Below, one piece after another: positions 29,807 to 37,898 of a DNA stretch of 64,000 nucleotides (position 1 is the stretch's first letter; each line of letters begins with the position of its first letter). A program made the translations under genes and the position numbers. The DNA is taken from NCBI GenBank assembly GCA_019638355.1, contig JAHBTY010000003.1:521325-585324 (forward strand), written 5' to 3'. The notes under the pieces were generated by a model. The model saw nothing but the letters and a program-made list of their open reading frames with translations, had not been told where the DNA came from and did no database searches. Source of the DNA: Cyclobacteriaceae bacterium (lineage in GTDB: Bacteria; Bacteroidota; Bacteroidia; Cytophagales; Cyclobacteriaceae).

Positions 29807-30931
29807 CTAATTAAAATTTAAAGTTTCGTAAACAGCTTCAGTTTTTTCTATCATCCCGGCTAATGAAAAGTGCTTGTGAATAGTTTGGTGTGCTGAAGAT
29901 TTGATTTGTTCCCGCTCTTGTTCTGTTTTCAAAATTATGGTTTCTAAAACAGAACTCAAGGTACCAGAATCGCCAGATGGAAAAAGAAAACCGTTTTTAG
30001 TATTTTCGATAACCTCGACCGTGCCATCCACAGTGGTTGCCACAGCAATTTTTCTCATAGCCATAGCTTCCAGTAAGCCTAACGGTAATCCTTCCCACAG
30101 CGATGGCAAACAATAAACATCACAAGCATGAAGCAGGGTTGGAATGTCGCTTCTGAATCCTGTAAAAATTGTCTTTGTACTTACTCCTAACTCTTGCGAT
30201 AATTGAATTGCTTCATGCTTTAATTCCCCGTCCCCCACAAACAATACTGTTGTCTTTTCTTTTATTTTATCGTTGAGCTGGCTATAGGCTCTTATTAATG
30301 TGCAGGGATCCTTTTGAAGTGTCATTCGGGCTATAAAAACGATCAAAAATTGATCATCGGATATGCCAAGATTTTGGCGTACATCAGGATATCGGTTACT
30401 CGGATTGAACTTTTGTAAATCTATTCCATTTTGAATAACATTTGAGTTAAGACCTTTAATATATTTTGATCCAATTCTCTGGTTTGAGTACGATACATTT
30501 ATCACTTTTTTGGCAACTCTTGTAAAATAACGCTCAATTAAAATTGCAATATTACGTTTAATCCATGTTTGATGGGCGTTAAACGACCAGCCATGCACCG
30601 TGTAAACGATTGGAATATCTTTTCTTAATGCAGAATAGATAACATTAGAAAATGCCCGTGTTCCGTGGATATGAATTAATTGAATTTTATTATCCTCAAT
30701 AACTGATAAGACTCTAGACCATACCCTAACATCAAACGGGCGAGTGGCTTTAATTACTATAGTAGTAACACCAAGACTCGAAAGCCTTTCAACCATTGGT
30801 CCATCGGTAAAGGATAAAACAAAACTTTTGAATTTGTCCTTCTTAAGATTGGTAGCAAGGTCTAACAAATGACTTTCACCTCCACCTATTTGCCCTTGAC
30901 GGATGCAGTGAAGAATTCTGAGTTGAGGCAT
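29807..30931 (-). CDS. Glycosyltransferase family 4
   Basis: A 374-residue GT-B enzyme. HCIRQGQIGGGESHLLDLA at the start is the acceptor-domain glycine loop, VIQNGIDLQKF is the inter-domain stretch, FIARMTLQKDPCTLIRAY begins the donor domain, and EGLPLGLLEAMAM holds the EX7E nucleotide-sugar motif. It is cytoplasmic or peripheral. It sits 7 nt after the sugar transferase gene and probably adds one of the first sugars after the initiating one. Specificity is not known. Confidence 0.88.
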   Translation of the reverse strand: MPQLRILHCIRQGQIGGGESHLLDLATNLKKDKFKSFVLSFTDGPMVERLSSLGVTTIVIKATRPFDVRVWSRVLSVIEDNKIQLIHIHGTRAFSNVIYSALRKDIPIVYTVHGWSFNAHQTWIKRNIAILIERYFTRVAKKVINVSYSNQRIGSKYIKGLNSNVIQNGIDLQKFNPSNRYPDVRQNLGISDDQFLIVFIARMTLQKDPCTLIRAYSQLNDKIKEKTTVLFVGDGELKHEAIQLSQELGVSTKTIFTGFRSDIPTLLHACDVYCLPSLWEGLPLGLLEAMAMRKIAVATTVDGTVEVIENTKNGFLFPSGDSGTLSSVLETIILKTEQEREQIKSSAHQTIHKHFSLAGMIEKTEAVYETLNFN

Positions 30932-30938
30932 CTGATGT

Positions 30939-32021
30939 TTAGACCTTTTCCTTTTGTATTAGGGCAGGAAATGTAGCAAGAATTATCTTCATATCCAGAA
31001 AGAAAGAGTTCTTCATGGCATACTCAATATCCAAATGAATCCGTTCATCTAACGACATTTCTTTATTGCCTCTTTTGGTAACCTGCCATAAGCCTGTTAT
31101 TCCGGCTGGTGCAAGAAATCTCCAGGCTATTTGATCCTTTGTAAGTCTTTCGGCTTCGTAGAGTGGTAGTGGCCTGTTACCAACTAACGACATGTCGCCT
31201 TTTAGAACATTTATAAGTTGGGGTAATTCATCCAAACTTGTATTTCGAAGAAACATCCCAAAACGGGTTACACGTGGATCATCTTTTAGCTTGAAAAAGA
31301 TACTTTCCTCGGCATTCTCTGCATACTGATTAAGATGTGAAAGTTCCTTCAACTCCTTATCCGCTCCTGCACGCATGGAGCGAAACTTATAAAAATCGAA
31401 TATTTTATAGCCTGAACCGGCCCGCTTGGAGATGTAGAATACCGGCCCGCGCGATTCCAATTTGATAATAATAGCAATAATCAATAGCAGGGGAGATAAT
31501 AAAACCAATGCGAGTGATGATAGAATAATATCAGAAAGTCGTTTCAGTTTCCAGATTTTTACAGACTGCATCGGTTCAATACTTCTGATGGGTTGTAGTA
31601 TGTTTGAACCGGCCCGGCTTTTAGTTTTTTTTATGAATTGAATCCGCTTAAGCATGAGGTCAGTAAAAGCGCCCAGCAGGTAGTCATCAACTTGAAGTTC
31701 CAAAGCTTTGCTTTTAGAAAGTTCGTCATACTTGCTGGTATAAAGTATGAAGGGTATGCCGTATGCTTTTAAAAGGTCCCCAAGTTTTTGCATTTGCCCT
31801 GTCGGGGCATCGGGCCCAATAAATACGGCATCAATTGCAGAAGCGTTTTCTAAAATCGAGAAAGACAGGGCCTCCAGCGAATAATAGCTAAAGTGCCAAT
31901 TGTCCTGAATAAAGTCTGGCTGAGGCAGGGTTTCATGTTGCAACACAGCAATGTGAATGGCAGCATCATTTGAATAACCCCTTTTTTGGGCGGGCACAGC
32001 AATATCGGTATCGGTTTTCAT
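30939..32021 (-). CDS. Initiating sugar transferase (WbaP/PglC-type) with degenerate receiver-like N-terminus
   Basis: A 360-residue polyprenyl-phosphate sugar-1-phosphate transferase that should start repeat-unit assembly on the lipid carrier. The C-terminal 200 residues carry the family marks: KRLSDIILSSLALVLLSPLL (membrane hairpin), GPVFYISKRAG, FYKFRSMR, TRFGMFLRNTSLDELPQLIN and GNRPLPLYE. The first 125 residues are soluble and follow a receiver-like pattern (IHIAVLQHE, DAVFIGPDAP, IPFILYTS), with Gly where the phospho-acceptor Asp would be. It overlaps the receiver gene upstream by 4 nt, which suggests the two act together. Confidence 0.85.
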   Translation of the reverse strand: MKTDTDIAVPAQKRGYSNDAAIHIAVLQHETLPQPDFIQDNWHFSYYSLEALSFSILENASAIDAVFIGPDAPTGQMQKLGDLLKAYGIPFILYTSKYDELSKSKALELQVDDYLLGAFTDLMLKRIQFIKKTKSRAGSNILQPIRSIEPMQSVKIWKLKRLSDIILSSLALVLLSPLLLIIAIIIKLESRGPVFYISKRAGSGYKIFDFYKFRSMRAGADKELKELSHLNQYAENAEESIFFKLKDDPRVTRFGMFLRNTSLDELPQLINVLKGDMSLVGNRPLPLYEAERLTKDQIAWRFLAPAGITGLWQVTKRGNKEMSLDERIHLDIEYAMKNSFFLDMKIILATFPALIQKEKV

Positions 32022-32428
32022 CGATTAATAGCCAACGGTTTTTCAACTCTTTTAAATGTATTCTCTATTTCTTCGATTAGTAACTGTGGTTCGAATGGTT
32101 TTATTAAATAACTGCTGGCCCCCAAAGCCAGGCACTTCTTTCGCTTTTCAGGGTCTTCGCTTCCAGAAAGAATAATTACAGGAATATTCCTCAGAATTCC
32201 GCTGGTTTGAATGTTTTCAAGCAATTCAATGCCATCCAGTGAAGGCATATGCAGATCGGAAATGATTAGGTCAGGCAGATTATTAGCCGATAACCAGGCG
32301 AGTGCATCCAATCCATTGTAAAAGATATTAACCTCAAAATTTGGTTTTAAAATACGATCTAACAGCCAGCACAAGGGCTCATCATCCTCAATTATTAAAA
32401 TCCGTCTGTCGGCTTTGGGGTAACTCAC
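32018..32428 (-). CDS. Stand-alone response regulator receiver protein
   Basis: A 136-residue CheY-like receiver domain with no output domain. All key residues are present: acidic pocket Glu14-Asp15-Asp16, phospho-acceptor Asp58 in DLIISDLHMP, Ser88 in VIILSGS and Lys110 in YLIKPF. It is the first gene of the minus-strand polysaccharide operon and overlaps the sugar transferase gene by 4 nt. Because that partner has a receiver-like domain of its own, regulation of polymer initiation by protein contact is plausible. No cognate kinase is encoded next to it. Confidence 0.9.
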   Translation of the reverse strand: MSYPKADRRILIIEDDEPLCWLLDRILKPNFEVNIFYNGLDALAWLSANNLPDLIISDLHMPSLDGIELLENIQTSGILRNIPVIILSGSEDPEKRKKCLALGASSYLIKPFEPQLLIEEIENTFKRVEKPLAINR

Positions 32429-32512
32429 AGGTTTAAATTAGATTGACTTGCTAAGGTAGCGAAGCATTTCATTCTACACAAAGTTATCAGATAGAAGGCT
32501 GCCAATGTTATT

Positions 32513-32520
32513 TAAATTTG
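32513..32520 (+). promoter_or_regulatory. Candidate -7 box for the DUF3857 protein gene
   Basis: TAAATTTG fits the Bacteroidota TAnnTTTG box. It overlaps an upstream TTG that could be taken as a start and lies 45 nt before the ATG at 32566, which supports the later start. A -33 box was not clear. Confidence 0.35.
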
Positions 32521-32565
32521 ATTATTTTAATATCTTACTTAAACCGCAAACCTTTGAAATTTTTG

Positions 32566-34545
32566 ATGCACTTATTTAAAGTATCAGTATTCTGTTTTGT
32601 TTTAGTTATTTATAATCAATCTAAGGCCCAATACTACCATGGCTTCTCTTTCGGTAGTGTAAGTCTTGATGAATTGACTATGAAGGAGTACGCAGCGGAT
32701 ACAACCGCTGCGGCCGTTGTGTTGGACGAATTTGGTGAAGCTTACATCGATAATGGTGGCGATAATAACCTGCTGCTGGAGTACCATGTAAAAATTAAAA
32801 TTTTGAAACCCGCAGGCTTGGATTATGCCGATTTCAGGATTTTACTGCGAAAAAATGGATCTTCCAAAGAGCGAATCCGACAGGTGGAGGGTTTTACCTA
32901 CAACGTCTTAAATGGTTCGTTAAAAAAGACGGCAATGCCCCGCAATAGTACTTATACAACTTCGTTGAACGAATACCGCGATGAAAGTACCTTTACATTG
33001 CCAGAGGTAGTAGTGGGTAGTGTGATTGAAGTGCGTTACCTGCTGGAATCTCCTTTTATCTTTAATTTCTATCCGTGGAGGTTTCAATCGGAAATACCTA
33101 AAGTAAGAAGCGAATTTTGGGCTCGTATTCCGGCCAACTACGTATATAATATTTCGTTGCGCGGATTTCTCGAGCTTACCAAAAATGAATCCTCTCTGGA
33201 AAAAGATTGCTTTACACCGGGTGGCGGCAATCGGGCCGACTGTTCTATCTACAAATATGCAATTACAAATATCCCTGCCTTGAAGGACGAAGACTATATG
33301 TTGGCCCGCAGCAACTTTTTGGCCGGTATTGATTACGAACTTTCAGAAGTTAAAAGATTTGATGGGGTTGTGAATAAATACACCAAAACCTGGAAAGATG
33401 CAGTACATGAGTTAAATACCCACGAAAGTTTTGGGGTTGAAATACGAAAAGCACGCAATATTTGGGCAGACAGGGTGGTGCAAGTTATTGCCGGTAAAAC
33501 TACTAATCGCGATAAGGCCAATGCCATTTATAATTTGCTTAAAGATTGGTTTTTGTGGAATGAGTATTATGGGAAATACGCTGAATCAGGAGTAAAAAAG
33601 GCGTTTGAATCACGAAAGGGGAATGTGGGCGATATTAACTTATCCCTGGTGGCAGCACTGCAAACGGCTGATTTACAGGCCGAGCCGGTAATACTGGCCA
33701 CCCGTGAAGCTGGGCTTCCCAATCAGCTATACCCGGTAATAAGCGATTTTAACTATGTGGTAGCTTCCGTTTTTTTAGATGGTGAGTACTACCTGCTGGA
33801 TGCTACAATACCCTTGTTGCCATTTGGACTTTTACCCCGCAGGTGCTTAAATGGTACAGGGCGGCTGATTCCCCGCAAGGAAGACGATAGCAAATGGATT
33901 GATTTGAAACCGCGTGAAAAAGAAAAAAAGATGGTTCAGTTAAATTTGAAATTGAGTTCTACCGGGTTTGCTGGAGAGATGACCATTACTTCTTATGGAT
34001 ACGAAGCGGTGGATAAACGTAGAGAGTTTGCGGTGGCTGGTTCGGTAGCAAAGTATAAAGAGGTATTGGAAAACCGGTACAACGATTTTGAAATTTTAAA
34101 TTACAAAATTGAGCAAGAGGAGGATTTAACAAAACCAGTAATAGAAAAATTTGAGATAAGATATTCGAACGAATTTGCGGATTCGAAGATAGTTTACCTT
34201 AATCCGTTTTTCATTGGGCGATGGAAAGCCAATCCATTTAAAACCAATCAAAGACTTTACCCGGTAGATTTTGGTGCTCCACTGGAGTCCACTTTTTTAT
34301 TAACGTTGGAATATCCTGAGAATTTTGAATTGGATGAATTACCCGCAAGTACAGCGTTGGCATTACCTCAAAATGGCGGAAAGTATTTATGCAACATTAC
34401 TAATAACGCCAATAAAGTTTCACTAACCAGTGTGCTTACTATTTCAAAATCGGTTTATTCTTCGGCCGAGTATCATTCCTTAAAAGAATTATTTAACAGG
34501 ATTGTAAGTACCGAACAATCTCAAATTGTGTTGAGACAAAAATAA
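32566..34545 (+). CDS. DUF3857/transglutaminase-like exported protein with lost catalytic residues
   Basis: About 659 residues. A signal peptide (FKVSVFCFVLVIYNQSKAQ) leads into a DUF3857-like beta domain (RQVEGFTYNVLNGSLKKT, TFTLPEVVVGSVIEVRYLLE), then a transglutaminase-like core and a C-terminal DUF3858-like region. In the core, the place of the catalytic Cys reads KGNVGDINLSLVAAL and the His position reads FNYVVASVFLDGEYYLLDAT, so Cys and His both seem lost while the Asp remains. It is probably periplasmic and non-enzymatic. I chose the ATG at 32566 because it begins a clean signal peptide and follows the candidate -7 box. Confidence 0.75.
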   Translation: MHLFKVSVFCFVLVIYNQSKAQYYHGFSFGSVSLDELTMKEYAADTTAAAVVLDEFGEAYIDNGGDNNLLLEYHVKIKILKPAGLDYADFRILLRKNGSSKERIRQVEGFTYNVLNGSLKKTAMPRNSTYTTSLNEYRDESTFTLPEVVVGSVIEVRYLLESPFIFNFYPWRFQSEIPKVRSEFWARIPANYVYNISLRGFLELTKNESSLEKDCFTPGGGNRADCSIYKYAITNIPALKDEDYMLARSNFLAGIDYELSEVKRFDGVVNKYTKTWKDAVHELNTHESFGVEIRKARNIWADRVVQVIAGKTTNRDKANAIYNLLKDWFLWNEYYGKYAESGVKKAFESRKGNVGDINLSLVAALQTADLQAEPVILATREAGLPNQLYPVISDFNYVVASVFLDGEYYLLDATIPLLPFGLLPRRCLNGTGRLIPRKEDDSKWIDLKPREKEKKMVQLNLKLSSTGFAGEMTITSYGYEAVDKRREFAVAGSVAKYKEVLENRYNDFEILNYKIEQEEDLTKPVIEKFEIRYSNEFADSKIVYLNPFFIGRWKANPFKTNQRLYPVDFGAPLESTFLLTLEYPENFELDELPASTALALPQNGGKYLCNITNNANKVSLTSVLTISKSVYSSAEYHSLKELFNRIVSTEQSQIVLRQK

Positions 34546-34662
34546 CCATTCAACCATGTTATTTTCTTTTAATCGGTCGGTTGTGGCCGGTAATCTGTTT
34601 TGTATTGGTTAAACCCAGCCCTATACTGTATGTTGGAAGTTGGTAACTTAATGTACAACTGT

Positions 34663-35259
34663 ATGAAAAAAATATTCACAATGGTAATTATTGCATTTCC
34701 CGAGTTGCTGTTTGCTCAACAAGCGAAGGCATTGGAAGACAATAAACTTGAGTTAAATGAACGCTATCAGGTATTAAAAACCAACTCACAGACATACGAA
34801 GATTATAAAGTAATAAAAGAGTATGTGTTGGATGGATTTTGGAAAATAGCCATGGATACCGTGCGTGTGAAGGAAACAAAATTGGCTGATGTTCGGCAAA
34901 AGATTGCCACCCTGCAGGGTGAATTGGCAACCACGCAAGCCGAATTGGCAAATCAGAAGGCATCGGTTGAAGGTATTACCTTCGATAGTACGCACATTGC
35001 TGTGTTGGGGATGCATTTTGGCAAGGGAACCTTCCTGTTGATAATAGCTGCCGTAGTAGCTGCGTTTCTATTTGTAATTGCGGCATTGGCTGCCCGGTTA
35101 AAGATTCTACAAGCATCGGTTAAAGATAAAACACAGGTGGCCGATTCGCTTACAAACGAGTTTGAAGCCTATAAACGCAAGGCGTTGGAACGGCAAACTA
35201 AATTATCGCGCGAATTGCAAAATGAGCGCAATAAATTGGTTGAGTTAGGACGAGGCTAA
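34663..35259 (+). CDS. Exported coiled-coil, single-pass membrane protein of unknown function
   Basis: About 198 residues: signal peptide (MKKIFTMVIIAFPELLFAQQ), a helical periplasmic part with a coiled coil (KIATLQGELATTQAELANQK), one membrane segment (GTFLLIIAAVVAAFLFVIAA), then a basic cytoplasmic coiled coil. Bacteroidota relatives are often labelled tRNA (guanine-N1)-methyltransferase, but no SPOUT methyltransferase motif or fold pattern is visible here, so I do not use that name. Upstream in-frame codons from 34600 give an implausible start. Its stop overlaps the stop of the convergent neighbour by 4 nt. Confidence 0.7.
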   Translation: MKKIFTMVIIAFPELLFAQQAKALEDNKLELNERYQVLKTNSQTYEDYKVIKEYVLDGFWKIAMDTVRVKETKLADVRQKIATLQGELATTQAELANQKASVEGITFDSTHIAVLGMHFGKGTFLLIIAAVVAAFLFVIAALAARLKILQASVKDKTQVADSLTNEFEAYKRKALERQTKLSRELQNERNKLVELGRG

Positions 35260-35684
35260 AGCGTGATTTTAGTTGCCAGCCGATTGAGTAACATCCATTG
35301 CTTACCCACTTTTACATACACCTCGGTGTAGCATAAACTCAGGTTAAATTCCGATTTATCGGGCATGAGCCCTCGAAAATTACCTTTACCGGTAACCACT
35401 GCCGTGCTTTTATAAATTGTTACTTTCGATTCAAGCACCTCAATATTTGTATAGTTTAACTTGCCTGTTGTCAGATCATCAATCACCTCTTTTTTAGCTT
35501 GTACCCATCCGTTTGAATGAATGTATTGAACCTGATTGTGCAGAACCAGGTAGAGGGAATCGTACTGTTTGTTGATGAGCCACGTAAACTTTTTGCGGTG
35601 TAATTGATCTACGGTTGTTTCATTTTTCTGTGCAAATGAGCTTAAACCTATCAGAATTAGGCAAATGGATGGTAGTAGTTTCAT
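35256..35684 (-). CDS. Exported NTF2-like (DUF4440/SnoaL-type) protein
   Basis: A 142-residue protein with a signal peptide (LLPSICLILIGLSSFAQ) and an NTF2-like cone fold pattern: an N-terminal helix (KKFTWLINKQYDSLYLVL), QYIHSNGWVQAKKEVIDDL and a C-terminal sheet ending GKQWMLLNRLATK. This matches DUF4440 proteins, many of which bind small ligands or act as accessory domains. No catalytic residues can be assigned. It lies 4 nt downstream of the GH16 gene on the same strand, so the two probably form a short operon. Confidence 0.7.
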   Translation of the reverse strand: MKLLPSICLILIGLSSFAQKNETTVDQLHRKKFTWLINKQYDSLYLVLHNQVQYIHSNGWVQAKKEVIDDLTTGKLNYTNIEVLESKVTIYKSTAVVTGKGNFRGLMPDKSEFNLSLCYTEVYVKVGKQWMLLNRLATKITL

Positions 35685-35688
35685 ATTG

Positions 35689-36471
35689 CTATTGATAAAT
35701 TCTTACATAATCTACCTCCATACGCTGTGGCCAGATCGAATCATCAATACCCTCTTTGCCACCCCAGTTTCCGCCCACAGCAATATTCATGATTAAATGA
35801 AACTTCTGGTCGAACGGCCAGCCATTAAAATCATCTTGCGGATCGCGCGTTACAGTATGGTATAAATTATCATCCACAAAAAAATCAATCTTGTCTTTTG
35901 TCCAGTCGATGGCGTACACATGAAATTGATCCATTGCATTGGCAACTGTTATTTTTCCTTCTTTTTGAGTTTGTATAATATGATTATACTTTTCGGTATG
36001 AATAGTACCATGAATTACACCCGGGTCGTACCCCACATGCTCCATAATATCAATCTCGCCACTGGCCGGCCAGCCACCATATTTCCAATCGGTAGAAAGC
36101 ATCCAGATTGCAGGCCAGGTTCCTTTACCTTTCGGTAGTTTGGCGCGTACCTCTATGCGTCCATAAAGCCAGTCGCCTTTTTGTTTACTCACCATGCGGG
36201 TAGAGGTATAGGCTTTTCCACCCATCGAATCCAGGTGGGCTTCAATAATCAGGTTACCATTCTCCACACGAACATTTTTGCTATCGGAAGTATAATATTG
36301 AGCCTCGTTGTTTCCCCACCCACAAACGTTGGGGCAGCCATCGCCTAAATCATAGTTCCATTTAGAAGGGTCCGGTGGGCCCGAATAGTTGAATTCGTCC
36401 GACCAAACTGGTTTTTTCTTACAACTTGAAAAGTAAACAAGTATTAAGAATAACAAGATGAGGTGCCTCAT
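35689..36471 (-). CDS. Glycoside hydrolase family 16 lipoprotein (laminarinase-like)
   Basis: A 260-residue secreted lipoprotein with the GH16 signature GEIDIMEH: Glu139 is the likely nucleophile and Glu144 the acid/base, with the Asp between them. The N-terminus (LLFLILVYFSSCKKKP) has a lipobox-like end, so it is probably membrane-anchored. WSDEFNYSGPPDPSKWNYDLG and WPQRMEVDYVRIYQ are typical GH16 start and end strands. Family members cut beta-1,3/1,4-glucans, galactans or agar; beta-glucanase is the best guess. It is followed by the NTF2-like gene and diverges from the sigma factor gene. Confidence 0.88.
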   Translation of the reverse strand: MRHLILLFLILVYFSSCKKKPVWSDEFNYSGPPDPSKWNYDLGDGCPNVCGWGNNEAQYYTSDSKNVRVENGNLIIEAHLDSMGGKAYTSTRMVSKQKGDWLYGRIEVRAKLPKGKGTWPAIWMLSTDWKYGGWPASGEIDIMEHVGYDPGVIHGTIHTEKYNHIIQTQKEGKITVANAMDQFHVYAIDWTKDKIDFFVDDNLYHTVTRDPQDDFNGWPFDQKFHLIMNIAVGGNWGGKEGIDDSIWPQRMEVDYVRIYQ

Positions 36472-36556
36472 GGTTAATTAATGTTTTTCTAAAATTAGAA
36501 AAATCCTGTAACCAATTTCATTACCTTAAGTTTCCCTGTACAAGAACCAAAAACTT

Positions 36557-37123
36557 TTGAAAGCACTTTCGGACAATGCCTTAATGGTTAAGGTAAAAAA
36601 TGGCGACCAGGAAAAACTGGGGCAGCTTTTTGAACGCTACAAAAAACCGTTGTATGGTTTTTTCTATGGGCTTACCCGCCAACAGGATGTAAGCGAAGAT
36701 CTGATACAGAATACTTTTTTCCGGATTCTGAAGTATCGGCACCTGTTTCGCGAACAGGTAGATAGTAACGGGGGCGAGTTTCGGGCCTGGTTGTTTCACA
36801 TCGCGCGAAATGTGCATTACGATCAACATCGAAAAAAGAAGCTACCAAGTGACGATTTGGAAAACTGGAAGGACCGGGTAGGCCATACCGAAAATAAGGC
36901 AAGTGAAATGCAACAATCAGAGGAACTGCAGCTTCTTGCTGTTGCGATGGATAAACTGCCTTTGGAAAAGCGTGAAATTATTTTGTTGAGTAAGTATGAA
37001 GACCTGAAGTACAGTGAAATTGGTGAAGTGCTGGGCTGCTCGGAAGGTGCGGTAAAAGTAAAAGTGTTCAGGGCTTTGCAGGAGTTGAAAGTGATATATA
37101 AACAATTGGAGCGCATAAACTAA
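36557..37123 (+). CDS. ECF-type RNA polymerase sigma factor
   Basis: A 188-residue sigma-70 family protein. Region 2 is visible as LGQLFERYKKPLYGFFYGLT, DLIQNTFFRILKYRHLF and FRAWLFHIARNVHYDQHRKK; region 4 as PLEKREIILLSKYEDLKYSEIGEVLG and EGAVKVKVFRALQELK. The first codon is probably TTG (KALSDNALMVKVKNGDQ fits the usual N-terminus); an ATG at 36584 is the alternative. It is followed after 5 nt by a membrane anti-sigma-like gene, so the pair likely controls this operon and other envelope genes in response to a cell-surface signal. Confidence 0.9.
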   Translation: MKALSDNALMVKVKNGDQEKLGQLFERYKKPLYGFFYGLTRQQDVSEDLIQNTFFRILKYRHLFREQVDSNGGEFRAWLFHIARNVHYDQHRKKKLPSDDLENWKDRVGHTENKASEMQQSEELQLLAVAMDKLPLEKREIILLSKYEDLKYSEIGEVLGCSEGAVKVKVFRALQELKVIYKQLERIN

Positions 37124-37128
37124 GTACT

Positions 37129-37887
37129 ATGGAAAACAAGGCAGTACAAGAACTGATAGCAAAGTTTAATGAAGGGTTGGCTGATCCATCGGAGGTACAA
37201 TTACTGGAACAATTGCTGGAGGCAGGTAAGGTGCACCTGAACCAACTTACCGACTTAAATCAACTCTACAACCAGGTAGTTTTGTTAGAAAACGCTCAGC
37301 CTGATTTATCGGTTGATGATCGGTTTTACAAGATGCTGGCCTCTGAAGCGCAAAATGGAAAAGCGCCCGTAATTCCATTGTATCAACGGATGGCCATAGC
37401 TGCAGGCTTATTGGTTTGTGGATTTATGATTGGGTACCTGCTTCAAAGTGATTCGGGTAAAAAGGAAGTAACAGCGCTATCAGAACAGGTTCTTGATCTG
37501 AAAGAGATGATGATGCTTTCGTTACTCGAAAAAGAATCGGCTACTCAACGGTTGAAAGCTGTTAGTCTTACCAATGAAATGGATCAGGTTAGCGATAAAG
37601 TAACAGAGGCTTTGTTTGTTACGCTTAACACTGATGAAAACGTAAACGTAAGGCTGGCTGCACTCGATGCACTAAAGCCCTATGTAAAAAGTAATAAAGT
37701 ACGTAGTGGGTTAATAGCTTCAATATCGAAACAAGATTCTCCGCTGGTGCAAGTGGCTCTGGCCGATCTGATGGTAAAAATTCAGGAAAAAAAATCGGTA
37801 GAAGCATTAAAGCAAATTTTGGAAAAGGACGAAACCCCGAAAGAAGTGAAATCTAAAATTTCAGAAAGTATTGAAGTGCTAATTTAA
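37129..37887 (+). CDS. Membrane anti-sigma-like protein with HEAT-like C-terminus
   Basis: A 252-residue protein. The N-terminal 80 residues (VQELIAKFNEGLADPSEVQL) resemble the zinc-less anti-sigma domains of Bacteroidota, then one membrane segment (MAIAAGLLVCGFMIGYLL) and a periplasmic part of HEAT-like helical repeats (NVNVRLAALDALKPYVKSNK and SPLVQVALADLMVKIQEKKS). The position right after an ECF sigma gene supports an anti-sigma role. HEAT repeats on the periplasmic side may sense a protein partner, perhaps the DUF4097 products encoded next; that is inference. Confidence 0.75.
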   Translation: MENKAVQELIAKFNEGLADPSEVQLLEQLLEAGKVHLNQLTDLNQLYNQVVLLENAQPDLSVDDRFYKMLASEAQNGKAPVIPLYQRMAIAAGLLVCGFMIGYLLQSDSGKKEVTALSEQVLDLKEMMMLSLLEKESATQRLKAVSLTNEMDQVSDKVTEALFVTLNTDENVNVRLAALDALKPYVKSNKVRSGLIASISKQDSPLVQVALADLMVKIQEKKSVEALKQILEKDETPKEVKSKISESIEVLI

Positions 37888-37898
37888 AATGAACAAAT

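Noticed and set aside
34663-35259. tRNA (guanine-N1)-methyltransferase label for the coiled-coil membrane protein
   Set aside because: The protein has a signal peptide, one membrane helix and coiled coils, and no methyltransferase motifs. The label seems to be a propagated error in Bacteroidota.
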